A stretch of 64,000 nt of DNA, taken from contig JANWLE010000076.1 of the NCBI GenBank assembly GCA_025451035.1, forward strand, positions 1 to 64,000. Reading direction: 5' to 3'. Numbering within the stretch: position 1 is the first letter of the stretch; each line of letters starts with the position of its first letter. A program made the translations under genes and the position numbers. The stretch is from Solirubrobacteraceae bacterium. Its GTDB lineage: Bacteria; Actinomycetota; Thermoleophilia; Solirubrobacterales; Solirubrobacteraceae. This document shows, piece by piece, positions 41,820 to 50,781 of the stretch. The notes under the pieces were generated by a model that saw only the letters and a list, made by a program, of their open reading frames with translations, ran no database searches and was not told the origin of the DNA.

Positions 41820-42650
41820 ATGGGTTCCCGCACACTGCGCAGTCTGTTTCTCGACCTCGACGGCACGCTGCTGGGGCGAGGCGGATCGCTGCTGCACGAT
41901 GGCGAGGGGAACATCTCGATCGACGGGGTCAGGGCGGTCCAGGCGTGCCTGAGGGCTGGGGTAGAGGTTGTGTTGATGTCCGGGCGTCGTCGTGCCCAGG
42001 TCGCCGAGGACGCTCGCCTGCTGGGGCAGAGCTCCTACATCTTCGAGGCCGGGTCCTGCATGGTGATCGCAGGCGAGGAGCACTGGCTGACCGGTCAGAT
42101 GCGCCCCGGCGAGAGGACCATCGCCGAGCAGATACGGCAATCGGGTGCCCCGACGCTGCTGCTGGAGCGCTACCGCGGCAGGCTTGAGTATCACGACCCG
42201 TGGCATACCGAGCGTGAGGTGTCCCACCTCTTTCGCGGCCTGCTCGACACGAGCGAGGCCAACGGCGTGCTGACGCAGAACGGTCACGGGGATCTGCGAC
42301 TGCTGGACAACGGCCTGGTCTCAAGACGCTCTGAGGCGCTCGCCGCCCTGCCGCAGGTGCGGGGCTACCATCTCGTGCCCGCGAGCGTCTCGAAGGCCGG
42401 GGCGGTCGCCTACCACATGCGTGCGAGCGGCTGTGAGCGGGAGCAGAGCTTCGCGATCGGAGACTCGGTTGAGGATCTCGCGTGTGCCGCCGAGGTGGGG
42501 ACTTTCTGGCTGGTCGCAAACGCTGTGCGACGCGATCCGGCACTCAGCGGGCTGTGCGCTCGTTACCCAAACGTGCGCGTGACCGACTCTGCCCACGGCG
42601 CGGGGGTCTATGAGGCGGTGCTGAAGAGCCTGATGAGCGAAAACGGCTAG
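41820..42650 (+). CDS. HAD-IIB family phosphatase
   Basis: A 276-residue HAD hydrolase of the IIB (Cof/MPGP-like) type. The nucleophile motif is FLDLDGTLLG near the N-terminus, motif II is VVLMSGRRR, the lysine is in SVSKAGAV, and motif IV is IGDSVEDLACAAEVG. Family members dephosphorylate sugar phosphates such as mannosyl-3-phosphoglycerate, but the substrate is not determined here. Divergent from the MrfA-like helicase. Confidence 0.88.
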   Translation: MGSRTLRSLFLDLDGTLLGRGGSLLHDGEGNISIDGVRAVQACLRAGVEVVLMSGRRRAQVAEDARLLGQSSYIFEAGSCMVIAGEEHWLTGQMRPGERTIAEQIRQSGAPTLLLERYRGRLEYHDPWHTEREVSHLFRGLLDTSEANGVLTQNGHGDLRLLDNGLVSRRSEALAALPQVRGYHLVPASVSKAGAVAYHMRASGCEREQSFAIGDSVEDLACAAEVGTFWLVANAVRRDPALSGLCARYPNVRVTDSAHGAGVYEAVLKSLMSENG

Positions 42651-42657
42651 CGTCGCG

Positions 42658-43791
42658 TCACCGCCCGGCACGGCGCTCGGCCGAGGAGAAGGCTCGCCAC
42701 AAGCGCCGCCACAAGCCGGGCTGAGGCCGGCGCCAGCGTCCGGGCGCCGGCGAGACGGCGCGCACCAACGCGACCCAGTCGGCGAGCGGCAGCTCGCCGG
42801 AGATCAAGCGCCCGAGCGCGCTCGTCACCGGTGCTTCCACGCCGGCGCGCTCGAGCGTGCTAGCCAGCAGCGGCACCGACTGCAGCGACTCCACGGCCTG
42901 ACCAATGCGGGCTGGGATCTCATGGCCGGCAACGCCCGCCGCGAGCAGCTCCCCCGCGCGGCGGTTGCGGCTTTCCGGCGCCAGCGCGGTCGCCACGAGA
43001 TCCCCCGCTCCGGCGAGGCCGATCATCGACTCCGGCTTTGCCCCGAGCCGCTCGGCGTAGCACCAGACCTCCGCGAAGATGTGGCCCGCCGCCGCGCCCG
43101 CGGCGTTCAGGCCCTGTGCTTCTGTCGCGCCAGCCGCCAGCGCGGCGGCGTTCTTGGCCGCACCCGCCAGCTCCACCCCGATCGGGTCTTCCGACTGCTC
43201 GCAGACGACGCCCGCGCGCTTGAAGACCTGCGCCAGCGCACGGGCGAGCTGTGGCTCACGGGAGGCGGCGACGAGCCCCGCGCCGGAGTGCACCATCTCC
43301 TGGGCGTGCGCGGGACCACCTATGCATGCGACGCGACGGGGACCGAATGCCGCGCTCAACGCGACCGTGGGGGGCACGCCCTCGGGCGGGACGAGTCCCT
43401 TGGCCAGCGACACGATCGCTGCACGCGAAGCGAGGCCCCCGTCGTGCAGCAGGCGGATCGCCTCGCCGATCCCGCTTGAGGGGATCGCCAGGAACACATA
43501 GTCGGCCCGTGCCAGGCCTGCTCTCACTGGCTCTATGCGCAGCTGGGAGGGCAGCTCCACGCCCGGCAGGTAGACGCTGTTTTCGCGCTCTGAGTCAAGC
43601 TTCTGCGCCTGCTCCGGGGTGCGGGCCTGAAGCGTGGTGCGCAGGCCGCCGCGCGCCAGTAGGACCGCGAGCGCTGTCCCGAACGACCCGGCCCCGATCA
43701 CAACCGCGCGCTTGGCGCCCGGTGAGCTCAGTGCCCGCCCGCGCGAGGCGCGTGCCGCCGCTGCGCTTGCCGTTGAGTCAGGTTGGCTCAT
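42658..43791 (-). CDS. gpsA: NAD(P)H-dependent glycerol-3-phosphate dehydrogenase
   Basis: A 377-residue enzyme making sn-glycerol-3-phosphate from dihydroxyacetone phosphate for phospholipid synthesis. It has the Rossmann motif VIGAGSFGTALA at about 31-42, the catalytic-Lys segment GAAKNAAALAAGA, and the C-terminal GLAGAGDLVATALAPESRNRRAGELLAAG. N- and C-terminal extensions make it somewhat longer than the usual 330-340 residues. The start at ATG 43791 leaves about 25 residues before the Rossmann fold. A 267-base spacer with an inverted repeat separates it from glycerate kinase upstream. Confidence 0.93.
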   Translation of the reverse strand: MSQPDSTASAAAARASRGRALSSPGAKRAVVIGAGSFGTALAVLLARGGLRTTLQARTPEQAQKLDSERENSVYLPGVELPSQLRIEPVRAGLARADYVFLAIPSSGIGEAIRLLHDGGLASRAAIVSLAKGLVPPEGVPPTVALSAAFGPRRVACIGGPAHAQEMVHSGAGLVAASREPQLARALAQVFKRAGVVCEQSEDPIGVELAGAAKNAAALAAGATEAQGLNAAGAAAGHIFAEVWCYAERLGAKPESMIGLAGAGDLVATALAPESRNRRAGELLAAGVAGHEIPARIGQAVESLQSVPLLASTLERAGVEAPVTSALGRLISGELPLADWVALVRAVSPAPGRWRRPQPGLWRRLWRAFSSAERRAGR

Positions 43792-43950
43792 CGATCTTCA
43801 CGCGCGCCGCAGTGTCGCGAGCCTAGAACGGTCGATGATGCGGAGAGCTCTTGCGGCATTACGGTCTCTGTGTGCGCTGGCTCGTTGTCAAAAGCGGTGG
43901 GCGATGCGGGGGTGATCGCGCCAGCAGCGGCATAAGCCTCAACCGGTCGC

Positions 43951-43987
43951 TGAGAGAACGTGTACGCCGAGACGTACGGTTCTCTCA
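43951..43987. repeat. Interrupted inverted repeat upstream of gpsA
   Basis: TGAGAGAAC (43951-43959) pairs with GTTCTCTCA (43979-43987), with inner arms GTACG and CGTAC. On the minus strand it lies 160 bases upstream of gpsA and 70 bases after the glycerate kinase stop. No T-tract follows, so it is either a factor-dependent terminator or a regulatory site. I see no gene in the 43792-44058 spacer. Confidence 0.45.
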
Positions 43988-44058
43988 CCATACCCGCGTG
44001 CCGGCGGATTGGTACGCGCATTCGAGCAGCGGCTGGCGCCCTCGAGGGAAGCTCAGGG

Positions 44059-45045
44059 CTAGATCCTCGCCGCGAGCTTCTTGCCGGCGTTCACGAGCGA
44101 GCGCTCGGTGCGCGCCTCGAGGATGAGCTGCAGGTCGAGGATTCGCGCGTCGAAGCGCTCAAGCAGGTTGTGGGCCACGACTGCGTAGGCGGGCACGCCG
44201 GCCTGGCGTGCGCGGGTGGCCGCCTCGAAAGCCACCTTTCCCTCGAGCGTGGTCTGGTCTAGCGCTCCCTCGCCGACGATCACCGCATGGGCGCGGCGCA
44301 TACGCGCGTCAAACTCCAGCACGTCCAGCACATACACCGCCCCCGCCCTCAGGGGCGCGTCGTAGTGCGCCCACAGCCCGCCGGCGAGCCCGCCGGCGGC
44401 ACCGCCCATCGGCCTGCCGCGAGGATCCCGCGGCAGGCGTCTGGCTAGGCGCGTCAGGCGAGCCTGCAGGCGCGCCACGGCCGCCGCGTCGGCGCCCTTC
44501 TGCGGCGCGTAGCGGGTAGCGGCCTGCTCGAACGGCGCTTGCACGTCGCACAAAACCTCAAGCTGGGCACCTCGCAGGCCACCGCCGCGCTCGATCGCCT
44601 CGATCGCGCCGGTCCCCCCGTCAGTGCTGGCGCTGCCGCCGGCTGCCAGCAGCACCCGGCGTGCGCCCGCGGCCACCGCGGCGAGCACCAGCTGGCCGGT
44701 GCCCTTCGACGAGGCCGCGACGGCGTCGCGCTCAGAGTCGCGCAGCAGCGCAAGCCCGCTCGCCTGCGCGACCTCCACGACCGCGGTCTCGCCGTCGCCG
44801 AGCAACCCGAAGCGAGCTTTCAGTGGACGGCCCAGCGGGTCGCTCACCTGGACGCTCTCAAGCGTTCCTCCCAGCGCATCAACGAGCACCTGGGTGGTGC
44901 CTTCCCCGCCGTCTGCGAGAGGGCAGAGATCGGCCTGCAGCCGCCCGTCAGTCTGCAGTCCACGGGCGATCGCTCGTGCCACCCGCGACGCGGGCAGACT
45001 GCCCTTGAAGGCGTCGGGCGCAACCAGCACGAGGTTAGAGATCAC
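44059..45045 (-). CDS. glxK: Glycerate kinase (GK-II/GlxK-GarK family)
   Basis: A 328-residue kinase that phosphorylates D-glycerate. Family motifs are PDAFKGSLPA at the N-terminus, LADGGEGT, the glycine-rich GGSASTDGGTGAIEA, GAAGGLAGGLWA and EGALDQTTLEGK. It starts with GTG 45045 giving ISNLVLVAPDAFKGS, the normal family start. It lies divergent from the PrimPol gene. Whether it yields 2- or 3-phosphoglycerate cannot be told from the sequence. Confidence 0.93.
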   Translation of the reverse strand: MISNLVLVAPDAFKGSLPASRVARAIARGLQTDGRLQADLCPLADGGEGTTQVLVDALGGTLESVQVSDPLGRPLKARFGLLGDGETAVVEVAQASGLALLRDSERDAVAASSKGTGQLVLAAVAAGARRVLLAAGGSASTDGGTGAIEAIERGGGLRGAQLEVLCDVQAPFEQAATRYAPQKGADAAAVARLQARLTRLARRLPRDPRGRPMGGAAGGLAGGLWAHYDAPLRAGAVYVLDVLEFDARMRRAHAVIVGEGALDQTTLEGKVAFEAATRARQAGVPAYAVVAHNLLERFDARILDLQLILEARTERSLVNAGKKLAARI

Positions 45046-45066
45046 AGTCAGTCATCCTTCCAGAGG

Positions 45067-46098
45067 ATGGCTCGCCAGCAGCAACACGTGGTGCTCGAGG
45101 TATGCGGGCACGAGCTGCGCGTATCGAACCCGGGCAAGGTGTTCTTTCCCGAGCGCGCTCTGACCAAGCTGGACCTCGTCAACTACTACATCGAGGTCGA
45201 GCAGGCGGCGGTACGCCACCTCAGAGAGCGCCCCACCGTGCTCAAGCGCTGGGTAGACGGCGTGCAGGGCGAGCCGTTCTTCCAAAAGCGGGTTCCCGAA
45301 AGCGCGCCGGACTGGCTGCAGACCGCGACGGTCACGTTCCCCAGCGGGCGCCACGCGCGGGAGCTCGTCGTCAACGACGCCGCGCATTTGGCGTGGGGAG
45401 TCAACCTTGGCGTGATCGACTGGAACCCCTGGGCCGTGCGCCGCGCAGACCTCGATCATCCGGATGAGCTGAGGATCGACCTCGATCCGGTTGATGGAGT
45501 CCCGTTCGCGCACGTGCGGGACGTGGCGCTGGGCGTCCGCGAGGCGCTCGAGGAGTACGGCCTGAGCGGCTTCCCCAAGACATCTGGTTCGCGTGGCATC
45601 CACGTGCTGGTCCGTATCGAGCCGACGCGGGACTTTCACGAGGTGCGCCGCGCGGCGCTTGCGTTGGCGCGCGAGATGGAACGGCGCATGCCGGGCAGGG
45701 CGACGAGCCGCTGGTGGAAGGAGGAGCGCGAGGGAGTGTTCGTCGACTACAACCAGAACGCCCGCGACCGCACCGTGGCCTCGGCCTATTCGGTCCGGGC
45801 GGTCAGCGACGCGCGCGTGTCCTGCCCGCTGCGCTGGGATGAGGTGGCCGACGTCGACCCGGGCGAGCTACGGCTGGACACTGTCCCCGAGCGGCTGCGC
45901 ACGGTGGGGGACCCGAGTGCTGAGATCGACGAGCGCCCGGGCCAGCTCGACGCGCTGCTCGAGCTGGCCGCCCGCGACGAACGTGACGGCCTCGGCGACG
46001 CGCCTTGGCCACCTCACTTTCGCAAGCAGAAGGGTGAGCCCAAGCGTGTCCAGCCAAGCCGCTCGCGCACCAGCGCGTCTCGGGAGCGAGCACAGTGA
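45067..46098 (+). CDS. LigD-type primase-polymerase (PrimPol)
   Basis: A 343-residue archaeo-eukaryotic primase-type polymerase equivalent to the polymerase domain of LigD. Motifs are FFPERALTKLDLVNYY, the catalytic DLDP in LRIDLDPVDG, GSRGIHVLVRI with the conserved His, and VFVDYNQNARDRTVASAYSVRA. It fills short gaps in DNA and can use ribonucleotides. Its stop overlaps the GTG of the ligase gene (GTGA). The pair matches the mycobacterial Prim-PolC/LigC arrangement rather than a fused LigD. ATG 45067 fits the family start, although an upstream frame is open. Confidence 0.9.
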   Translation: MARQQQHVVLEVCGHELRVSNPGKVFFPERALTKLDLVNYYIEVEQAAVRHLRERPTVLKRWVDGVQGEPFFQKRVPESAPDWLQTATVTFPSGRHARELVVNDAAHLAWGVNLGVIDWNPWAVRRADLDHPDELRIDLDPVDGVPFAHVRDVALGVREALEEYGLSGFPKTSGSRGIHVLVRIEPTRDFHEVRRAALALAREMERRMPGRATSRWWKEEREGVFVDYNQNARDRTVASAYSVRAVSDARVSCPLRWDEVADVDPGELRLDTVPERLRTVGDPSAEIDERPGQLDALLELAARDERDGLGDAPWPPHFRKQKGEPKRVQPSRSRTSASRERAQ

Positions 46099-47054
46099 CT
46101 TTGCCGCTCTCGCCGCCGCTGGCACCGCAGCTGGCCCTCACGCGCAGGGCGTTGCCCGAAGGACAGGACATCGCCTATGAGGTGAAGCTCGACGGCTTTC
46201 GCTGCGTCGCGTTCGTTGACGGCACGGAGGTCTTCCTGCAGTCGCGCAACGGCAAGCCGCTTCAGCGCTACTTCCCCGAGCTCCTACTGCCAGCCGGTCG
46301 CTATGTGCTCGACGGTGAGATCGTGGTCCGCGGCGAAGACGGCCGCGAGGACTTCGATGCGCTTGGGCAGCGCATCCACCCTGCAGCATCGCGCATCGAG
46401 CTGCTCTCGCGCCAGACGCCCGCCCGCTACGTCGCGTTTGACCTGCTCGCGCACCGGGACACCGTGCTGCTCGAGCTCCCTTTCTGCGAACGGCGCCGGT
46501 CCCTGGAGCAGCTGCTCGCCGGCGAGGGGTTTGGCGGGACGCCGGTGGAGATGATGGCGAGCTCGAACGATCCGGCGCAGGCGCGGCGCTGGCTTGAGAG
46601 CGCCGAGGGGGCGATCGCCAAGGAAGTCGGTGCCCCTTACCGCCCGGGCGAGCGCAAGGGCATGTTCAAGGTCAAGCGGGTTCGTACCGTCGACGCTGTC
46701 GTCGTCGGCTGGCGTCCAGGCAAGGAGCAGGACACGGTCGGGGCGCTGATACTCGGCCTCTATGACGAGGGGCGGTTGCGCGTCGTTGGGCACTGCTCGG
46801 GCCTGAGCGCGAAGGAGAAGCGTCGCCTGGTGGGCGCGCTGGCCCCGTATGAGACCGGTGAACGCGGCGCGGGCGAGCCGAGCCGCTGGAGCGCGGGCCG
46901 TGAGCTCGAGTGGGTCACGCTGCGCCCCGAGCTGGTGGTCGAGATCGAATTCGACCATGTCAGCGCCGGGCGTATCCGCCACGGCGCGCGGCTGTTGCGC
47001 TGGCGCGAGGACAAGGATCCACTGGAGTGCACGTTCGCGCAGCTATCTGCGTGA
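46095..47054 (+). CDS. ligC: ATP-dependent DNA ligase (LigC-type)
   Basis: A 319-residue minimal ATP-dependent ligase. The adenylated lysine is Lys31 in VKLDGFRC (KxDG); other nucleotidyltransferase motifs are SRNGKPL, DGEIVV, KEVGAPYRPGERKGMFKVKRVRT, and an OB domain completes the chain. No nuclease or polymerase domain is fused. GTG 46095 overlaps the PrimPol stop, so both are co-translated. Ku is not encoded in this window, so a role in gap repair is as likely as end joining. Confidence 0.92.
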   Translation: MTLPLSPPLAPQLALTRRALPEGQDIAYEVKLDGFRCVAFVDGTEVFLQSRNGKPLQRYFPELLLPAGRYVLDGEIVVRGEDGREDFDALGQRIHPAASRIELLSRQTPARYVAFDLLAHRDTVLLELPFCERRRSLEQLLAGEGFGGTPVEMMASSNDPAQARRWLESAEGAIAKEVGAPYRPGERKGMFKVKRVRTVDAVVVGWRPGKEQDTVGALILGLYDEGRLRVVGHCSGLSAKEKRRLVGALAPYETGERGAGEPSRWSAGRELEWVTLRPELVVEIEFDHVSAGRIRHGARLLRWREDKDPLECTFAQLSA

Positions 47055-47066
47055 GGGCCGTTGCTC

Positions 47067-47072
47067 TAGCAT
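47067..47072 (+). promoter_or_regulatory. -10 for the DtxR-family gene
   Basis: TAGCAT lies ten bases upstream of ATG 47083, which would give a leader of a few bases at most; no ribosome site is visible. Confidence 0.3.
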
Positions 47073-47082
47073 CAGCACTCTG

Positions 47083-47796
47083 ATGAGTGCCGAGAGCGTG
47101 ACCGCAGCCGAGGAGGAGTACCTGCAGATCATCTTCTGGCTGCAGGAGGCGGGCCTGCCGATGACCGCGGCGAACGTCGCGCGGGCGATGCAGCTCTCGC
47201 CGCCGACGGTGCACGAAATGGTCGGCCGGCTCGAGCGCCACGGCTACATCAAGCGTGGCGAGGACAAGGCGATCGCGTTCACCGACTCGGGGGCGCAGGA
47301 GGCGGAGGGCATCGTGCGTCGCCACCGGCTGATCGAGCGTTTCCTCACCGATGTGCTGGGGATCCCGTGGGATGAGGTCCACGAGGAGGCCGAGCGGCTC
47401 GAGCACGCGATGTCGCCGGTGCTCGAGCAGCGCATGCTGGCTGCGATCGGGGAGGCCAAGACGTGCCCCCACGGGCACCCGATTCTCGCCGGCGCGCGCT
47501 TGGCGGGGGTGCCGCTGGCCGACGTGGAGGTCGGCGCGAGCGTGCGCGTGCTGCGCTTCGAGAACGAGGCCGAGGACGTCCTGCGTTACCTCAAGAACGC
47601 GGGCCTCGAGCCTGGGCTGGAGGGCACGCTGGCAGAGCGCGACGCCGAGCAGGTCGTGCTGCAGGGCGCGGATGGCCGTCGCTGCGTGCTGACGCCATCG
47701 GTCGCCGAGACCGTCTCGGTGCTCGCCGACCCCTCTCCGCCGAGTCGCACGGCGCTGCCTGAGCAGCTGGTGCTCGGCCAGCGCTACGGCCGTTAG
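47083..47796 (+). CDS. DtxR/MntR-family metal-dependent regulator
   Basis: A 237-residue repressor. The N-terminal winged helix (EEEYLQIIFWLQEAGLPMTAANVARAMQLSPPTVHEMVGRLERHGYI) and the dimerisation and metal domain (RRHRLIERFLTDVLGIPWDEVHEEAERLEHAMSP, CPHGHPI) are intact, followed by an SH3-like FeoA domain (about 145-220). Such proteins control iron or manganese genes; which metal is not clear. The start at ATG 47083 is close to the ligase stop. It abuts the convergent aminotransferase gene without a gap. Confidence 0.92.
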   Translation: MSAESVTAAEEEYLQIIFWLQEAGLPMTAANVARAMQLSPPTVHEMVGRLERHGYIKRGEDKAIAFTDSGAQEAEGIVRRHRLIERFLTDVLGIPWDEVHEEAERLEHAMSPVLEQRMLAAIGEAKTCPHGHPILAGARLAGVPLADVEVGASVRVLRFENEAEDVLRYLKNAGLEPGLEGTLAERDAEQVVLQGADGRRCVLTPSVAETVSVLADPSPPSRTALPEQLVLGQRYGR

Positions 47797-48885
47797 CTAC
47801 AGCGCGCGGTAGGCCGCCGCGAGCCTCATGACGCCCTCGTCGATCTGCTCGGGAGTCACGCCGGAATAGGCCATGCGCAGCGTGTTCTCGCCGCCCTCCA
47901 AGAGAAAGTCGCTGCCCTTGACGAACGTCACGCCGCGCTCGTCGGCGGCGCTGAGGAGCCTGCTGGCGTCGGTCCCCTCGGGCAGCGTGACCCACATGAA
48001 ATAGCCGCCTTCGGGTGGCGTGAACTCGGCCTCGGGAAGCTCGCGGCGCAACGCGCTCGCAAGCCGCGAGGCGCGTTCGGAGAGGGCCGCACGGACCGTC
48101 TCGACCGACCGCTCGACCGCGCCGGAGGCGCAGAACTCATACACGATCGCCTGCGAGACCATGCTGGGCGAGATGTAGGTGTTCGTCGCCAGCTGCGCGA
48201 TCTGCTGGATCAGCTCGACCGGCCCGACGAGGTAGCCGACGCGGATCCCCGGGCACACCGTCTTTGAGAACGACGACGCGTACACCACCCGCTCGGGGTC
48301 GAGCGAGAGCATTGTCGGCAGCGGCTCGCCGCTGAAGCGGAGCGCCACGTACGGGTCGTCCTCGAACACGACGAAGTCGTGCTCGGCGGCGAGCTCCAAC
48401 AGCGAGCGGCGCTTGGCCAGCGACAGCGTGTAGCCGGCGGGGTTCTGGAAGTTGGGGATGATGTGAGCGAGCTTCGGCCGGATCGGGCTGGCGGCGCCGA
48501 GCAGCTCGGCAAGCGCGTCGGTGTCGATCCCGTCGTCGGCCAGCGAGACCGCGTGCACGCGCGCTCCGCGCGCGCGCAGCGACAGCAGCGTGCGGTCGTA
48601 GGTCGGCCGCTCCACCACCACCTCGTCGCCGGCATGCACGAGCTGCTCGAACAGGAACGCGTCGGCCTGCATCGAGCCGTTGGTGACGAGCACGCGCTCG
48701 GGCTCTACGCCATGCTGGTCGGCTATCCAGGCGCGCAGGCGGGGGTAGCCGACCGAGGTGCCGTAGGCGGTTGTGCCGGCCGGGTCGCTCGCGAACGCGC
48801 GTGCCGCCGCGGCGCTCAAGCCGTCGACGTCGATGATGTCGAGTGAGGGCGCCCCGCGGGCGAAGGAGATCATGGAACTTGCCAT
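47797..48885 (-). CDS. PLP-dependent aminotransferase (LysN/2-aminoadipate type)
   Basis: A 362-residue fold-type I aminotransferase of class I/II. The PLP lysine is in SSFSKTVCPGIRVGY; other landmarks are SVGYPRLRAWIADQHG, VTNGSMQADAF, FQNPAGYTLS and FEDDPYVALRF. Related enzymes act on 2-aminoadipate, aromatic or branched-chain amino acids; it resembles the catalytic half of MocR regulators but lacks the DNA-binding domain. Start at ATG 48885. Convergent with the DtxR gene. Confidence 0.9.
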   Translation of the reverse strand: MASSMISFARGAPSLDIIDVDGLSAAAARAFASDPAGTTAYGTSVGYPRLRAWIADQHGVEPERVLVTNGSMQADAFLFEQLVHAGDEVVVERPTYDRTLLSLRARGARVHAVSLADDGIDTDALAELLGAASPIRPKLAHIIPNFQNPAGYTLSLAKRRSLLELAAEHDFVVFEDDPYVALRFSGEPLPTMLSLDPERVVYASSFSKTVCPGIRVGYLVGPVELIQQIAQLATNTYISPSMVSQAIVYEFCASGAVERSVETVRAALSERASRLASALRRELPEAEFTPPEGGYFMWVTLPEGTDASRLLSAADERGVTFVKGSDFLLEGGENTLRMAYSGVTPEQIDEGVMRLAAAYRAL

Positions 48886-48954
48886 GGCGCGGAAGCTTAC
48901 GCGGTGCGGGCTCGCGGGGACTGTCAGATCGAGCGGCGGTGAGCGCTGGGGCGC

Positions 48955-49776
48955 TCAGGCTTCGTCGAACGTGAGCGCGAGGCGGTTGCCGGCGATCTGG
49001 CGCACGCGCAGCTGCCCGCCGACAATGGTCTTCAGCTCGCTCACGAGCGCGGTCGGAGCAGTGAGCTCGAGGTCGATCACGGCGTGGCTCGCCTCGAAGC
49101 GGCGCACGGCTGTGGCGGTCACGTTCGACAACTGGGCGAGGTCGCGCTCGAAGGCGCTGAGGGCAGCGATTTCAAAGAAAGGCCCGACGCCGAGCTCGAC
49201 ATGGCCGGTGAAAAGCTCCTCGTCCTCCGTCTGCTCGTGCTCGCCCCGTGCGGCGGGCTTGTGCGGCGGCGGGGTCGCCTCGGCGCCCAGGCCAAGACGC
49301 CCAAGCAGCTTGTCGTACTCGTCGCAGAGCGCCTGGGTGAGGCGCTGTAGGTGGCCGTGGAAGCGCAGCAGCTCGGCGGCCGCGGCCTGCTGCTCTGCTC
49401 CCTGCCCGGCGGCGGGATGCTCGGCCTGCGGGGGCGGTGTCGGCTGGGCTGGCTCGGCCTGGCCGAGCAGCGATTCGTCGATCAGGTGCGCGGCGCCTGC
49501 TGGCGCCTGGCTTTCGGGCGGTATGGACGTCTGTGCCGGCGGCTCCTCGGCGCCTGGCTCGTAGACGCTCGGTGCGTCATCTGAACGGGCGACGACGACG
49601 CTGTCCATCGCGCTCAGCTCGTGCTCGAGATCGCGCAGCTTCTGCTCCAGCGCCGCGAGTGTGCTGGACACCTCATTGCCGTTGGCGGGCTGTTCGCCGG
49701 CGTGCGGCTCCTCAGGCCCGGGCGCCGGCGGCTGGCCGGGGGACGGCTCGTTGTCGCTGATCGGTTCGTCGCTCAC
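48955..49776 (-). CDS. Hypothetical protein with acidic Pro-rich N-terminus
   Basis: A 273-residue protein I do not recognise. Residues 1-35 and 65-130 are Pro/Glu/Gln-rich and probably disordered, and a short coiled coil lies between (STLAALEQKLRDLEHEL). The C-terminal 130 residues appear folded: an alpha segment (ELLRFHGHLQRLTQALCDEYDKLLGRLG) and then an alternating alpha/beta region (HVELGVGPFFEIAALSAFERDLAQL ... AVIDLELTAPTALVSELKTIV) that resembles a small ligand- or protein-binding domain. No signal peptide or membrane segment. It lies upstream of the aminotransferase gene on the same strand (69 bases) and downstream of sucCD (108 bases). Confidence 0.78.
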   Translation of the reverse strand: MSDEPISDNEPSPGQPPAPGPEEPHAGEQPANGNEVSSTLAALEQKLRDLEHELSAMDSVVVARSDDAPSVYEPGAEEPPAQTSIPPESQAPAGAAHLIDESLLGQAEPAQPTPPPQAEHPAAGQGAEQQAAAAELLRFHGHLQRLTQALCDEYDKLLGRLGLGAEATPPPHKPAARGEHEQTEDEELFTGHVELGVGPFFEIAALSAFERDLAQLSNVTATAVRRFEASHAVIDLELTAPTALVSELKTIVGGQLRVRQIAGNRLALTFDEA

Positions 49777-49884
49777 GGGTACCTCTTCGTGGATGAGCCA
49801 GTAATGCTACTCGCGTGGCACGCGTACCAATGTCGGCCCTGGCGGCGGCTGCGCTGGCGCGGCCAGGCGAGGCCCGTTAGCGCG

Positions 49885-50781
49885 TCAAACGGCTGTGCTG
49901 TCGGTCGCGCCGAGGATCTGTACCGCGATCTGCGCGACTTCGGTGGGTGTGCGCCCGACCCGGACGCCCTTGTCTTCGAGCGCCTGGGCCTTGGCGGCGG
50001 CGGTTCCGGCTGACCCCGACACGATCGCCCCCGCGTGGCCCATCTGCTTGCCCGGCGGGGCGGTGAAGCCGGCGATATACGCGAGCACGGGCTTTGTCAC
50101 GTGCTCGGCTATGTAGTCCGCGGCCTCCTCCTCGGCGGAACCGCCGATCTCCCCGGAGAGCACGATCAGCTCGGTTTGGTCGTCCGCCTGGAACAGCTCG
50201 ATGATGTCGACGAAGGACGATCCCGGCACCGGGTCTCCGCCGATGCCGACGATCGAGCTGCAGCCGAAGCCGGCCTGGGCGATCTCGTTGCCGATCTGGT
50301 AGGTGAGCGTGCCCGAGCGCGACACGACGCCGACGTTGCCCTCCCTGAAGAAGGAGGCGGGGATGATCCCCACGTTGGCCTTCCCGGGCGAGAGGATGCC
50401 GGGGCAGTTGGGGCCGATGAGTCGGGTCGCGGGATAGTCGCGCTTCAGCGTGTTATAGACGCGAAGCTCGTCGTGGGCGGGGATCCCCTCGGTGATCGCT
50501 ATGACCAGCTCGACGCCGGCCGCGGCTGCCTCCAGGATCGAGTCCGCCGCGAAGCGCGGAGGCACGAAGATCATCGCGGTGTTCGGCTGCGTCTCCTCCA
50601 TCGCCTGCGCCCAGCTGTCGAAGACAGGGATCCCCTCGACATCCTGGCCGCCCTTGCCTGGTGTCACGCCCCCGACGACATTGGTGCCGTAGCGGCGGTT
50701 GTTGAGCGTATGGAAGGAGCCCTCGCGGCCGGTGATGCCCGCGACGGCTAGACGCGTGCCCTCGTCCACGAGAACCGACAT
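49885..50781 (-). CDS. sucD: Succinate-CoA ligase, alpha subunit
   Basis: A 298-residue CoA-binding subunit of succinyl-CoA synthetase. The phospho-histidine is His249 in GHAGAIVSG, and the CoA fold begins with VAGITGREGSFHT. It catalyses succinyl-CoA + ADP/GDP + Pi to succinate + CoA + NTP with SucC. The ATG overlaps the sucC stop by one base (TGATG), so the subunits are co-translated. Confidence 0.97.
   Translation of the reverse strand: MSVLVDEGTRLAVAGITGREGSFHTLNNRRYGTNVVGGVTPGKGGQDVEGIPVFDSWAQAMEETQPNTAMIFVPPRFAADSILEAAAAGVELVIAITEGIPAHDELRVYNTLKRDYPATRLIGPNCPGILSPGKANVGIIPASFFREGNVGVVSRSGTLTYQIGNEIAQAGFGCSSIVGIGGDPVPGSSFVDIIELFQADDQTELIVLSGEIGGSAEEEAADYIAEHVTKPVLAYIAGFTAPPGKQMGHAGAIVSGSAGTAAAKAQALEDKGVRVGRTPTEVAQIAVQILGATDSTAV

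Noticed and set aside
44539..45066. Upstream extension of the PrimPol frame
   Set aside because: This part runs antisense to glycerate kinase and has no homology; the LigD-type domain starts at 45067.
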